Shown here one piece after another: positions 18,545-27,122 of a stretch of DNA of 64,000 bases. The notes beneath the pieces are model-generated. The model was given only the letters and a program-made list of their open reading frames with translations, was not told the DNA's origin and ran no database searches. The translations under genes were made by a program, and so were the position numbers. How positions within the stretch are numbered: the stretch's first letter is position 1; every line of letters starts with the position of its first letter. Origin of the DNA: Streptomyces griseicoloratus (GTDB lineage Bacteria; Actinomycetota; Actinomycetes; Streptomycetales; Streptomycetaceae); NCBI RefSeq assembly GCF_014534645.1, contig NZ_JACVQF010000229.1, positions 1-64,000 of the forward strand, written 5' to 3'.

Positions 18545-19551
18545 GCGCCCACCGCCATGAAGAGATCGGGTTCCTGCCACAGATGGGAGACCTCTCCGAA
18601 GTGCGCGCGCACCCAGTCGTCGGAGTAGATCGAGTCGAGGTACCGGTCGCCCCGGTCGGGGAAGATCAGCACGACGTTGCGGCCGGCCGGGATGCGGGCC
18701 GCGAACTTGCCGAGCGCGGCGGTGACCGCGCCCGAGGAGCCGCCGGCGAGGATGGCCTCGCGGTCGGTGAGGGTGCGGCATCCGACCACGCACTCCAGGT
18801 CGGAGACGTGCACGACCTCGTCGGCCAGCGCCGGGTCGAAGAGGGCGGGCCGCACCGCCGCCCCGTGTCCGGGCAGCAGCCGCGGCCCGGACGCCCCACC
18901 GAACAGCACGCTGCCCAGTGCGTCCACGCCCACCAGGGTGGTGGGCAGCCGGTGTTCGCGGATGTAGCGGGCGCAGCCGGTGAGGGTGCCTCCGGTTCCG
19001 GTGGAGCAGAAGAGGTAGTCGACGCGGCCGTCGAGGGCCTCGGCTATCTCCCGCATGGTCCGCTCGTGTGCCAGCGGGTTGCGCGGATTGGCGTACTGGT
19101 TGGGCCAGTAGGCGCCGGGGATGGTCGCGACGAGTTCCCGTACCCGCTTGATGCGCGTCGGCAGGTAGGCCCGCGTCTCGGGGTCGACCTCGGTGACCAG
19201 GTCGACGGTGACGCCGTAGGCCCGCAGGATGGCGAGGTTCTGCTCGGTGGTCTTCGGGTCCACGACGCAGATGAAGTCGATGCCGAAGTACCGGCAGATC
19301 TGCGCCATGCCGATGGCCAGGTTCCCGGAACTGGACTCCACCACAGTGGAACGGCCCGGTACCAGGTCACCGCTGCGGATGCGGCCCAGCAGCATGGAGA
19401 GCGCGGACCGGTCCTTGACGCTGCCGCCCGGGTTGAACGCCTCCAGCTTGGCGAAGACGCGGGAGCCGAAGCGGGGCAGTAGGCCGGTGAGTTCCACCAG
19501 CGGTGTGCCGCCGATGCCGTCGAGGATGCCGTGGAGCACGGGAGCGCTCAT
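18538..19551 (-). CDS. sbnA: SbnA-like PLP synthase for 2,3-diaminopropionate synthesis
   Basis: A 337-residue cysteine-synthase-fold enzyme. The PLP lysine lies in GGSVKDRS (about 42-49), the substrate loop in SSSGN, and the phosphate-binding turn in STGTGGT (about 180). The SbnA subgroup joins O-phospho-L-serine and L-glutamate, and SbnB then releases L-Dap. The coupled sbnB gene supports this over cysteine or cystathionine synthesis. Its ATG overlaps the stop of the free condensation-domain gene (ATGA). Confidence 0.93.
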   Translation of the reverse strand: MSAPVLHGILDGIGGTPLVELTGLLPRFGSRVFAKLEAFNPGGSVKDRSALSMLLGRIRSGDLVPGRSTVVESSSGNLAIGMAQICRYFGIDFICVVDPKTTEQNLAILRAYGVTVDLVTEVDPETRAYLPTRIKRVRELVATIPGAYWPNQYANPRNPLAHERTMREIAEALDGRVDYLFCSTGTGGTLTGCARYIREHRLPTTLVGVDALGSVLFGGASGPRLLPGHGAAVRPALFDPALADEVVHVSDLECVVGCRTLTDREAILAGGSSGAVTAALGKFAARIPAGRNVVLIFPDRGDRYLDSIYSDDWVRAHFGEVSHLWQEPDLFMAVGAC

Positions 19552-20945
19552 GAGACGGCGCCGGGGTGACCGCCGAGGGCGAGCAGGGCCCGCTTGTCGT
19601 CAGCGTCGGTGAGCCGGATGCGGCCCAGGGGGCGGTCCGCGTCGTCGACGGCGGCCGTGAGGAACCGTACGTACTGGTCGAACAAGCGGTCCACAGTGGG
19701 CCGTTCGAACAGCGCCGTGTCGTAGCGCAGGGCGATGGTGAGACCCCGGGCGTCACGGGTGACCTCCAGCGACACGTCGCACTGGCCCTCCAGATGGGGG
19801 ATCTCCAGGTAGGTGACGGTGAGGCCGCCCACACGCATCGGCACCCCGGCGGCGGCGACCTCCAGGCCGCCGTCGAAGCGTTCGGTGGAGACCATCGTCA
19901 TGGCGATCCGGTACAGCGGCCCGCCGTCCCCGGCGTCCTGGGCCACCAGCGGGAACGGATAGGTGGCGCGTGCGGTGGCCTGCCGGATCCGCTCCGCGGC
20001 GCGGTCGACGACCTCCCCCAGGGTGGCGTCCCTGCTGATCTCGGCACGCACCAGCACCGGGTTGACGTAGTAGCCGACGACCTCGCGGGCCGCGGAGCGG
20101 CGCACGGACGCCGGGCAGGCGATGAGGAAGTCCCGCATGCCGGTCCAGCGGTTCACCAGGGCCTGGAGCGCGCCGAACGCCACCGCGAACTGGGAGACCT
20201 CGCGGTCGGCCGCGGTGCGCCGGATGCCCTCCGAGAGCGCGTCGGGCAGCCTGCGCACCAGACTCGTGCCCTTGCTCGCCGGCACGGCCGGACGGGGCCG
20301 GTCGGTGGGCAGCTCGGCGGCCTGCGAGCCGGCGCACTGCGCCCGCCAGAAGTCGGCCTGGCGGGCGCCGCGCGAGGAGTCCAGCAGGGTTCGCTCGGCC
20401 GCCACGAAGTGGTCGAAGTCGGTGGCCGGCGGCTCCAGCCCAGGGGCCCGGCCCTCGGCGAGTTCCGCGTAGGCGGCGAGCAGGTCCCGCCACAGCAGCC
20501 ACTGGGACAGGGCGTCGGTGGCGATGTGGTGGGTGACCACGAGCGCCACGGCGTCCGCCCCGCGCCGCAGCAGCACGGCACGGAACGGGCCCTCGTCGGT
20601 CAGCCGGAACGGCGCGGCGACCTCCGCGTCCACCATCCGGCGCAGCTCCTCGTCGCCGGCGCCGGGCACCTCGCGGACCACGAGGCGCCCGGTCTCGCCG
20701 GGCGGCAGGACGCGGCGCCGCGGGCCGTCCACGGTGTCCGCGTACACCGAGCGGAGCATGGGGTGCCGCTCGGTGACCGCGTCCACGGCCCGCGCCAGGA
20801 TCTCGGGGTCGGGCGCCGGCTCCATGCGGACACCGCCCGCGAGGTGGTAGGTGGAGCTGTCGGGGGCCAGGCTGTGCAGGAGCCACAGTCCTTCCTGCCC
20901 CACCGAGAGGGGCAGCGCCCCGTCCCCGGGGTCCGTGTGGGTCAT
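19548..20945 (-). CDS. Free-standing NRPS condensation domain
   Basis: A 465-residue protein that is a single condensation domain with no A or T domain. N-terminal LPLSVGQEGLWLLHSL corresponds to core C1 and the active site reads HHIATDA (about 140-146), with the last Gly replaced by Ala; both His and the Asp are kept. It lies 3 bp after the ACP gene and is coupled to sbnA. Because the first NRPS starts directly with an A domain, this enzyme plausibly transfers the ACP-bound acyl group to the first loaded residue. A role in joining other modules cannot be excluded. Confidence 0.93.
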   Translation of the reverse strand: MTHTDPGDGALPLSVGQEGLWLLHSLAPDSSTYHLAGGVRMEPAPDPEILARAVDAVTERHPMLRSVYADTVDGPRRRVLPPGETGRLVVREVPGAGDEELRRMVDAEVAAPFRLTDEGPFRAVLLRRGADAVALVVTHHIATDALSQWLLWRDLLAAYAELAEGRAPGLEPPATDFDHFVAAERTLLDSSRGARQADFWRAQCAGSQAAELPTDRPRPAVPASKGTSLVRRLPDALSEGIRRTAADREVSQFAVAFGALQALVNRWTGMRDFLIACPASVRRSAAREVVGYYVNPVLVRAEISRDATLGEVVDRAAERIRQATARATYPFPLVAQDAGDGGPLYRIAMTMVSTERFDGGLEVAAAGVPMRVGGLTVTYLEIPHLEGQCDVSLEVTRDARGLTIALRYDTALFERPTVDRLFDQYVRFLTAAVDDADRPLGRIRLTDADDKRALLALGGHPGAVS

Positions 20946-20948
20946 GGC

Positions 20949-21194
20949 TCAGACTCCCGCCTTGTACGCCATGAGGAAGTCCGCGACGTCACTGACCCTC
21001 AGCAGGTCGCCGACCTTCTCGTCGGGCACCGTCAGACCGAAGTTCTTCTCCACGGCCGCCAGCAGGTCGATGCGGGTAAGGGAGTCCAGGCCGAGGTTCT
21101 CGAAGCTGGCGTCCGCGGTGACCTCGCCCTCCAGGTCGGGGGCGGTGCGCAGGGTGAGGTTGATGATCTCGACGATCATTTCGTCTCTGGTCAT
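20949..21194 (-). CDS. Acyl/peptidyl carrier protein, free-standing
   Basis: An 81-residue carrier protein with the phosphopantetheine site LGLDSLTRIDLL (Ser about residue 38) and helical acidic surroundings. LGLDSL with acidic flanks is closer to an ACP than to a PCP. It sits between KAS III and the free C domain, so it most likely holds the growing or finished acyl starter unit. Confidence 0.92.
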   Translation of the reverse strand: MTRDEMIVEIINLTLRTAPDLEGEVTADASFENLGLDSLTRIDLLAAVEKNFGLTVPDEKVGDLLRVSDVADFLMAYKAGV

Positions 21195-21270
21195 GGTCGT
21201 TCCGTCTCTGTGTGGAGTGGGCTTGCGGAGCGGGGAGTTCGAGGCGCCGGGCGGGACGCGTCGCGCGGGG

Positions 21271-21300
21271 CGGTGTCGCCCGGGACGGTGTCGCCCGGGA
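21271..21300. repeat. Two tandem 15-bp repeats between fabH-like and ACP genes
   Basis: The unit cggtgtcgcccggga occurs twice without a spacer in the 120-bp gap between the KAS III stop and the ACP start. It is too short and GC-rich to assign; it could form alternative mRNA pairings ahead of the ACP start. Confidence 0.5.
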
Positions 21301-21314
21301 CGGCGGGGCCGTCG

Positions 21315-22271
21315 TCAGGGCAGGTCCACGACCTGGCCGGCGTAGGTCAGGCCGGCGCCGAAGCCCAGCAGCAGGACCTTGTCGCCGGGGGTGGCCCGGC
21401 CGCTCTCCTTCAGGCGGCTGAGCGCCAGCGGCACGCTGGCCGCCGAGGTGTTGCCTGTGTCGACGACATCGTTGACGACGCGGTCCTGCGGCAGGCCCAG
21501 GTTGTCCGTCAAGGTCCGGATGATCCGGTTGTTGGCCTGGTGCGGCACGAACCAGGCGATGTCCTCCAGAGCGACGCCGGCGGCGGCGCACGCCCGGTGG
21601 GCCACGTCCGGCATGGTGGCCGTGGACCACTTGTAGACCAGCGGGCCGTTCATGGTGACGTACTCGCGGCCGTCGGCCTTCTCCGTGATGCCCAGCACCT
21701 CGTGCCGCGCCCCGTCGCTGCCCCACACCGCCGGACCGATGCCGGCCGTCTCGGAGCGGGACACCACGGCTGCGCCGGCGCCGTCACCGAAGATGACGAA
21801 GGTGTCCGGGTCGTTCGGGTCGATCCACTCGCTGGTCCGCTCGGCGCCGATGACCAGCGCGTGCCGCGCCTCGCCGAGCCGTACCGCGTTGGAGGCCATG
21901 GCCAGGGAGTAGGTGAAGCCGGCGCAGACCGCGTTCAGGTCGTAGGCGCCGGAGTTGGGCAGGCCGATGCGGCTGGCGACCTCGGGCGCCACACCGGGCA
22001 TGCGGACGCGGCGGGTGGCGCTGGCCACGATCGTGAGGTCCACCTCGGCCGGGTCGATGTCGGCCTCGACCACCGCCTTCTCACCGGCCGCCGCGGCCAT
22101 CGCGGCGATGGTCTCCTGCTCGTCCGCGTGGTGGCGGGTCTTGATGCCGGTACGGCTCTCGATCCACTCCGGGGAGACGGTGGTCCGCTGCGACAGTTCC
22201 TCGTTGGCCACGAGGCGGGCGGGCCGGTAGACCGCGAGAGCGGCTATGCGTGATCCGTGTGTGGTGAGCAT
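21315..22271 (-). CDS. Beta-ketoacyl-ACP synthase III (FabH-like)
   Basis: A 318-residue thiolase-fold enzyme with the full KAS III triad: Cys in NAVCAGFTYSL (about 115), His in VPHQANNRII (about 245) and Asn in DTGNTSAASVP (about 275). KAS III condenses an acyl-CoA with malonyl-ACP, starting a fatty-acyl chain. Here its neighbours are a free ACP and free C domain, so it probably makes or extends the acyl starter of the peptide rather than serving housekeeping lipid synthesis. No KAS I/II partner lies in the window, so either elongation borrows primary enzymes or the acyl unit is short. Confidence 0.94.
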   Translation of the reverse strand: MLTTHGSRIAALAVYRPARLVANEELSQRTTVSPEWIESRTGIKTRHHADEQETIAAMAAAAGEKAVVEADIDPAEVDLTIVASATRRVRMPGVAPEVASRIGLPNSGAYDLNAVCAGFTYSLAMASNAVRLGEARHALVIGAERTSEWIDPNDPDTFVIFGDGAGAAVVSRSETAGIGPAVWGSDGARHEVLGITEKADGREYVTMNGPLVYKWSTATMPDVAHRACAAAGVALEDIAWFVPHQANNRIIRTLTDNLGLPQDRVVNDVVDTGNTSAASVPLALSRLKESGRATPGDKVLLLGFGAGLTYAGQVVDLP

Positions 22272-22342
22272 CTCTCTTCCCAACTGCGGGTCGGCTGGAT
22301 GGTCTTGTGCGGGCCGGACGGTGACCGGACCGCTTGGGCCGC

Positions 22343-23317
22343 TCAGGCGTCGGACGGCTCCGCCATGGCCACGGCGATCCGACGGGGCCCGGTGAACGGC
22401 TCCCGGGCGTGCGCGGCGAGCATGTTGTCGACGATCAGGACGTCGTCGCGCTGCCAGTCGAAGCGGACGGACGCCCCGCGGTAGCAGCCGCGCAGGTGAT
22501 CCAGCACCTCGTCGGGGATGGTGCCGCCGTCGCCGTAGAACGTGTGCGTGGGCAGGTCCTCGTCGTCGAAGATCGCGCGCAGCCCCGCGCCGACCTCCTC
22601 GGGCAGCGTGCTGGTGTGGAAGAACGTGGCGTGGTTGAACCACACCTCCTCGCCGCTGACCGGGTGCCGGTGCACCGCGCGGCGGACCGCGGTGGTGCGC
22701 AGCCCTCCGTCGGGTCGCCACTCGGCCTCGATGCGCCGCTCCGCGCAGTACGCGACCACGGCGTCCCGGTCGGAGGTGTTGAACGCCTCCTGCCAGGGCA
22801 CGCCGAAACCGGTGTGGAAGTTGCGCACCACCTGCCAGCCGCGCGCCTCGAACTCGGCCCGCACCTGCGGGTCGATCGCGGCGAGGACCCGCCGGATGTC
22901 GGCGAGCGGCGTCGCGCCCAGCGTGGTGGGCGGCTCCACGCAGTAGAAGTACAGCGTGCGCGGCCACACCGCCTGGTACGAGTTCTCGTTGTGCAGGAAG
23001 ATCTCCTCGGCCGGCGGGTAGTCCGTCGACGTGTAGACCTGGCCCTTGATGGTGGAGCGGGGCGAGGAGCGTTCGGCGTAGGCCAGCGGGGGAGTGCCGG
23101 AGAAGGCACGCACGGTCTGGTCGAAGCCGTCGACACCGCCCACGTCGAAGCCGCGCAGCAGCAGCGCCCCGCGCTGTGCGAGCAGGGCGCGCAGTTCGGC
23201 GCGGTGCTCGGTGAGGTAGGCGTGGATGCCGGTGCCGGGGGCGTCCGGTCGGCACAGGCCGGGCACGGTTCCGGTGCCCAGCCAGCCGGGAGGGGTCTCT
23301 TCCGAGGTGATGGTCAT
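22343..23317 (-). CDS. Fe(II)/2-oxoglutarate oxygenase, TauD/SyrP-like (1)
   Basis: A 324-residue oxygenase. The facial triad is visible as HNE in IFLHNENSYQ (about 107-113) and a distal His in NMLAAHAREPF, followed by the 2-oxoglutarate Arg in TGPRRIAVAM near the C-terminus. The YTSTDYPP-HNENSYQ-WP pattern is typical of SyrP-type hydroxylases that act on carrier-bound amino acids. An upstream TTG at 23323 is also in frame; the ATG at 23317 is preferred. Likely role: beta-hydroxylation of one NRPS-bound residue. It is paralogous to the next gene upstream. Confidence 0.9.
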   Translation of the reverse strand: MTITSEETPPGWLGTGTVPGLCRPDAPGTGIHAYLTEHRAELRALLAQRGALLLRGFDVGGVDGFDQTVRAFSGTPPLAYAERSSPRSTIKGQVYTSTDYPPAEEIFLHNENSYQAVWPRTLYFYCVEPPTTLGATPLADIRRVLAAIDPQVRAEFEARGWQVVRNFHTGFGVPWQEAFNTSDRDAVVAYCAERRIEAEWRPDGGLRTTAVRRAVHRHPVSGEEVWFNHATFFHTSTLPEEVGAGLRAIFDDEDLPTHTFYGDGGTIPDEVLDHLRGCYRGASVRFDWQRDDVLIVDNMLAAHAREPFTGPRRIAVAMAEPSDA

Positions 23318-23380
23318 GGTCAACTCGCTTGTTCGTCGCGGCGTCCGGGACCTGGAGGCCCGGTTCGGGACCGTGGACGG

Positions 23381-24316
23381 TCAGTCGGACATCGCAACCA
23401 GCACCCGCCGGTCGCCCGTGTAGGGGCGCCGGCCGTGCGCCAGCAGCAGGTTGTCGATGAGCAGCAGGTCGCCGGCGCGCCAGTCGACGTCGACCGCGTG
23501 CTCCAGGCCCCGGTCGCGGATCTGCAGCACGTACTCGGCGGGGATGGGGCTGCCGTCGGCGAAGGTCACCGACTGCGGCAGCTCGTCCTCGGAGAGGATC
23601 TGCGCGAGTTCCTTCGCGGTGTCGTCGCCGAGTCCGGCAGGGTGCCACTGGTCGGCCTGGTTGAACCACACCTCGGTGCCGGTCACCGGGTGGACGGTGG
23701 TGGCGGGGCGCAGCGACTCGACGCGCAGGCTGCCGTCGCGCCGCCAGGTCCACTCGGCACCCGCGCCCTTCAGGAACGTCTCCACCTCGCCCCGGTCGGA
23801 CGTCTCGAAGGTGTCCTGCCAGCTCTTGCCGAGGCCGTAGCCGTCGTGCAGGTTCTGGACGTAGCGCACCCCGTCGGCGAAGGCGTCCCGCACCTGCGCG
23901 TCCAGCGACCGGAGCCACAGTGCCGCGTCGAGCACGGGGGTCGCGCCGCCCCCGCCGGGAGTGATCTGGCAGAAGAACGCCAGCCGGGCGGGCCAGGCGT
24001 GGGCGTAGCTCATCTCGTTGTGCATCGAGATGGTGTACTCCTGCGGGTACTCCGTCGAGGTGTAGACGTTGCCGCCGACCTTGGTGCGCGGCGAGTTGCC
24101 GTGCACGTAGGCCAGTCGGTTCGGCAGCAGCCGGTCCAGCACCGGGTCCAGGGTGTCGGGCGTGATGCCGAAGCCGCGGAACACCAGCGCCTTCTCCCGC
24201 GTCAGCGCATCTGTCAGGCCTCCCTCAAGGGCGTCCACCCGCCGCAGCAGCTCCTCCGGGCCGCCGCCCTCGGCCGCCTTGATCTCCCTCGGTGCCCAGG
24301 CCGCGGTACTCGCCAT
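23381..24316 (-). CDS. Fe(II)/2-oxoglutarate oxygenase, TauD/SyrP-like (2)
   Basis: A 311-residue paralogue of the adjacent oxygenase. It has YTSTEYPQEYTISMHNEMSY with the HNE part of the iron triad, the distal His in NLLLAHGRRPYTG and Arg in DRRVLVAM. AGGAG precedes the ATG. The two proteins share architecture but differ enough in sequence to suggest two substrates or two positions in the peptide. Beta-hydroxylation of an Asn/Asp/Dap-type residue is the most likely reaction; desaturation or cyclisation chemistry is possible in this family. Confidence 0.9.
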   Translation of the reverse strand: MASTAAWAPREIKAAEGGGPEELLRRVDALEGGLTDALTREKALVFRGFGITPDTLDPVLDRLLPNRLAYVHGNSPRTKVGGNVYTSTEYPQEYTISMHNEMSYAHAWPARLAFFCQITPGGGGATPVLDAALWLRSLDAQVRDAFADGVRYVQNLHDGYGLGKSWQDTFETSDRGEVETFLKGAGAEWTWRRDGSLRVESLRPATTVHPVTGTEVWFNQADQWHPAGLGDDTAKELAQILSEDELPQSVTFADGSPIPAEYVLQIRDRGLEHAVDVDWRAGDLLLIDNLLLAHGRRPYTGDRRVLVAMSD

Positions 24317-24368
24317 GTCACCTCTCCTTTCACTGTCGTGTCGGTGCGGTGTGTACGGGGGCGCCGGC

Positions 24369-25136
24369 TCAGGCCGGCCGGGCCACCGGCAGACGGGCCA
24401 GGCGCTCCGCGATGTCCGCGGTCAGCTCCGCCTCCCGTGGCGCGAGGTAGAAGTGGTCGCCGGGGAAGGAGCGCACGGTGAAGTCGCCGCCGGTCAGCTC
24501 CGACCAGGCCTCGACGCCCGGCCGGGTGACCCCCGGGTCGCGGTCGCCGAGGTACACCACCACCGGGGCCCGCAGCACCGGCGGCCGCCGCCTCTCGTAC
24601 GTCTCGATGAGCCGGTAGTCGGCCCGCAACACCGGCAGCAGCAGCTCGCGCAGCTCCGGTACGGCGTAGGCGTCACCGCCGAGTGTGCCCAGCCGGGTCA
24701 CCCCGGCCACCAGTACGTCGTCCGCCGCCCGGTGCAGCGCTGTGGGCCGGGTGACGTGCGGCGCGACACGGCCGGAGAGCATCAGCAGGGCCGGTCCCGG
24801 ACCGTCGGCCGCGGGGCCTTCCAGGCGTACGGCGACCTCGTAGGCGACCGCCGCGCCCATGCTGTGGCCGAACAGGACCAACGGCCGGTCGCGTCGGGGG
24901 GCGAGTGCCTCGGAGATCCGGTCGGCCAGTTCGTCCATCGTCTCGACGCAGGGTTCGCCGATCCGTTCCTGGCGGCCCGGGTAGCGCACGGCGAGGAGTT
25001 CGACGTCGGCGGGCAGCCGGGGTGCCCAGCCGTGGAAGAGCTGGGCGTTGCCGCCGGCGTGCGGGAAGCACACCAGGCGCACGCGGGGCGCGACCGCTCC
25101 CGGATAGCGCCGGAACCAGATCCCCGGCCCGGTCAC
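24369..25136 (-). CDS. Type II thioesterase (editing)
   Basis: A 255-residue alpha/beta hydrolase starting at a GTG that overlaps the reductase stop (GTGA). Motifs: FPHAGGNAQLFHGW near the N-terminus, nucleophile GHSMGAAVAYEV (Ser about 90) and the late Asp/His pair in DRDPG and GDHFYL. These are hallmarks of RifR/SrfAD-type thioesterases that clear stalled or misprimed carrier proteins. It is free-standing and probably not the chain-release enzyme, which should lie beyond the left edge. Confidence 0.94.
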   Translation of the reverse strand: MTGPGIWFRRYPGAVAPRVRLVCFPHAGGNAQLFHGWAPRLPADVELLAVRYPGRQERIGEPCVETMDELADRISEALAPRRDRPLVLFGHSMGAAVAYEVAVRLEGPAADGPGPALLMLSGRVAPHVTRPTALHRAADDVLVAGVTRLGTLGGDAYAVPELRELLLPVLRADYRLIETYERRRPPVLRAPVVVYLGDRDPGVTRPGVEAWSELTGGDFTVRSFPGDHFYLAPREAELTADIAERLARLPVARPA

Positions 25137-25900
25137 AGCGCCATGCCGCCGTCGATCCGCACCACCTGGCCGGTGATGTACGCGGCCTGCGGCGAGACCA
25201 GGTAGGAGACGAGGGAGGCGACCTCGTCGGGGGTGCCGAAGCGGGCCAGCGGGATGCGGCCCATGGCGTCCTTGGCGACCGACTCGGGGACCCCGGCGAC
25301 CATCTCGGTGTCGATGAATCCCGGGGCGACCGCGTTGGCCCGGACCCCGTACCGGCCGAACTCCTTGGCCAGCGCCTGGGTGAGGCCGATGATGCCGGCC
25401 TTCGACGCCGAGTAGTTGGTCTGCCCGGCGTTGCCGACGACGCCGGCCACCGAGGACAGCGTCACCACGGTGCCCTCGCGGCGGCGGATCATCGACCTGA
25501 CCACCGAGCGCAGCAGGTTGTAGGTCCCGTCGAGGTTGGTGCGCAGCACGGAGTCCCACTCGTCGTCCTGCATCAGCGCCAGCGGCCGGTCGCGGGTGAT
25601 GCCGGCGGACGTCACGACCGCCGTCACCGGACCGAGGCCCGACTCGACGTCGGCGACGAAGGCCCGTACCCCGGCCCGGTCGGCCACGTCCACGCGGCGG
25701 GTCAGCACGCGGCGGCCCGCGGCCCGGATCTCCTTGGCGACCTGCTCGGCCGCGCTCTCGTCGGACCGGTAGCAGATCGCGACGTCGAAACCGTCGTTCG
25801 CGAGCCGGGTGGCGACCGCGCGCCCGATCCCCCGCGACCCTCCGGTCACCAGCGCCACCTGCCCGGACTGCTCCGGCGTCTGTTCCCCAAGCTCCGGCAT
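25133..25900 (-). CDS. 3-oxoacyl-ACP reductase-like SDR (FabG-like)
   Basis: A 255-residue short-chain dehydrogenase with the NADPH motif TGGSRGIG (about 19-26), catalytic Ser in LSSVAG and Tyr/Lys in YSASKAG (about 155-161), ending in the FabG-style ITGQVVRIDGGMAL. It is the first visible gene of the minus-strand operon. With the KAS III and ACP downstream, it probably reduces a 3-ketoacyl-ACP to a 3-hydroxyacyl group for the lipid starter. Reduction of an amino-acid-derived ketone is an alternative. Confidence 0.92.
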   Translation of the reverse strand: MPELGEQTPEQSGQVALVTGGSRGIGRAVATRLANDGFDVAICYRSDESAAEQVAKEIRAAGRRVLTRRVDVADRAGVRAFVADVESGLGPVTAVVTSAGITRDRPLALMQDDEWDSVLRTNLDGTYNLLRSVVRSMIRRREGTVVTLSSVAGVVGNAGQTNYSASKAGIIGLTQALAKEFGRYGVRANAVAPGFIDTEMVAGVPESVAKDAMGRIPLARFGTPDEVASLVSYLVSPQAAYITGQVVRIDGGMAL

Positions 25901-25942
25901 CTTTCCCCCATCCGTTCGGATGGGTCGAGCGTGTGTTCGCGG

Positions 25943-25960
25943 GCTATATCTGGCCTATAC
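25943..25960 (-). promoter_or_regulatory. Candidate promoter/operator before the reductase-led operon
   Basis: On the minus strand GTATAGG and ATATAGC occur as direct heptads 11 bp apart, 43-60 bp before the first gene. GTATAGG also occurs at 6806-6812 about 49 bp before mbtH. An 11-bp spacing resembles SARP sites, but no SARP gene is in the window. Confidence 0.35.
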
Positions 25961-27122
25961 GGCACCCTGCACCAGCCGCCCGCCCCACGCCCCGCGTGCG
26001 CCGGGCACCAACCGTCCGGCGCACGCGCCCTTCTCGCCGGGTACGCCGTGGACGCCCGCCTCCCCGCTGGCCGCCGGGGCCGTGCTGGGCGGACGGCGGG
26101 GGACGGGCGTTCCGCGCGAGGCGGGCTCGCGGTCCGTCGCCGCCGCCCCGGTGCCTCACGCGCGGTCTGGTGACCGTCAACGTGGCCAGCGAGGTGTGCA
26201 CCGACCTTGAGCCGCAAGCCCGATGGCTACTGGACTGCCACCTGCGACCATGCCCACAGCCGTGTCAGCGGCGTGCTCGTCGTGAACAACCCAGCACCCT
26301 GGACCTGGACGAAAAACACTCCCGTTCAGGTCGAGCGCCAGCCCGCGATTCGCTCCGTCCACACCGCACTCGGTCTGCCGGAACGCTGGCCGACCGGCGA
26401 CGCCTTCCCCCGGAGTGACCCGAGATGACGGCAGTGGCATCGTCAGTCTCGACAGCGGCACCTGGTGAGACCGCCTCATGCGCACGCAGCGTTCGGTGTG
26501 GGCCGCCTCTGCTGGACTGGGGAGGCCGCTCGACCGGGTTCGGGAAGCATCCGTCGTGCACCGTGTGGACGCCCTGATCGGCCAGCCGATGCTGTGCCGC
26601 ATCGGAACGAAGTGGCCTGCGGCCGCGGGCCGAAGGCTGCGAGTCGGATGTGGCTTGCGGACGGGTTCTCGCCCGGTCCGCGCTTCAGGCTACGACCGCT
26701 CCGAAAACTGACGGTCTTTTGGAGGGTGCGCAGGATGAACCAAGCTCTCATGACCGCATTGGCGGCAGCAGCGTTGGTCGTGTCCGGGGGCAGCACCACC
26801 GCCTCCGCTTCGGTGACGGCGGAGCCGACTTCGCACATTCCGATCGCGCGTCCGGCGTCGTCGTGCAGCCGGAAGTAGTGACCATAAGCGCCGCCGGTGC
26901 GGGTCGACGGGGGTCGTGCTCTGGTAGCCCGTGTCTCTCACCAGCTCGCCGGTACGCAGAACGTCCCGGATGGGCCGTTCTTGCCTTCCACAGCCACCGG
27001 CGGGAGCGTGGCCGTCGGCTCCCCTGTTCGCCGCGGCGTGGCACCGGTGGCGGCTGGGCTGACGCCCGTCCTTTCCGGGCCGCCGACCCGGTTGCGGGGG
27101 CGGCCCTTGGAGGTGCCGACCG
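25961..27122. other. Spacer between NRPS cluster and catabolic island
   Basis: About 1.16 kb with no convincing gene on either strand apart from the small frame at 26735-26878. Open frames here lack ribosome binding sites, recognisable motifs and typical third-position GC bias. The stretch may hold decayed genes and marks the edge of the NRPS cluster. Confidence 0.5.
26735..26878 (+). pseudogene. Small secreted-peptide-like frame, perhaps a truncated gene
   Basis: A 47-residue frame with a good GGAGGG ribosome binding site and a Sec-type N-terminus: hydrophobic ALMTALAAAALVVSGG followed by an ASA cleavage-like site. After a short polar tail it stops. An overlapping +1 frame continues with ordinary protein-like sequence (GVVVQPEVVTISA), which suggests a frameshifted remnant of a longer secreted protein rather than an intact peptide gene. 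Product unknown. Confidence 0.4.

Noticed and set aside
25943-25960. SARP binding site
   Set aside because: The 11-bp heptad spacing fits, but the mbtH copy has 12-bp spacing and no SARP gene is visible; kept only as an unassigned element.
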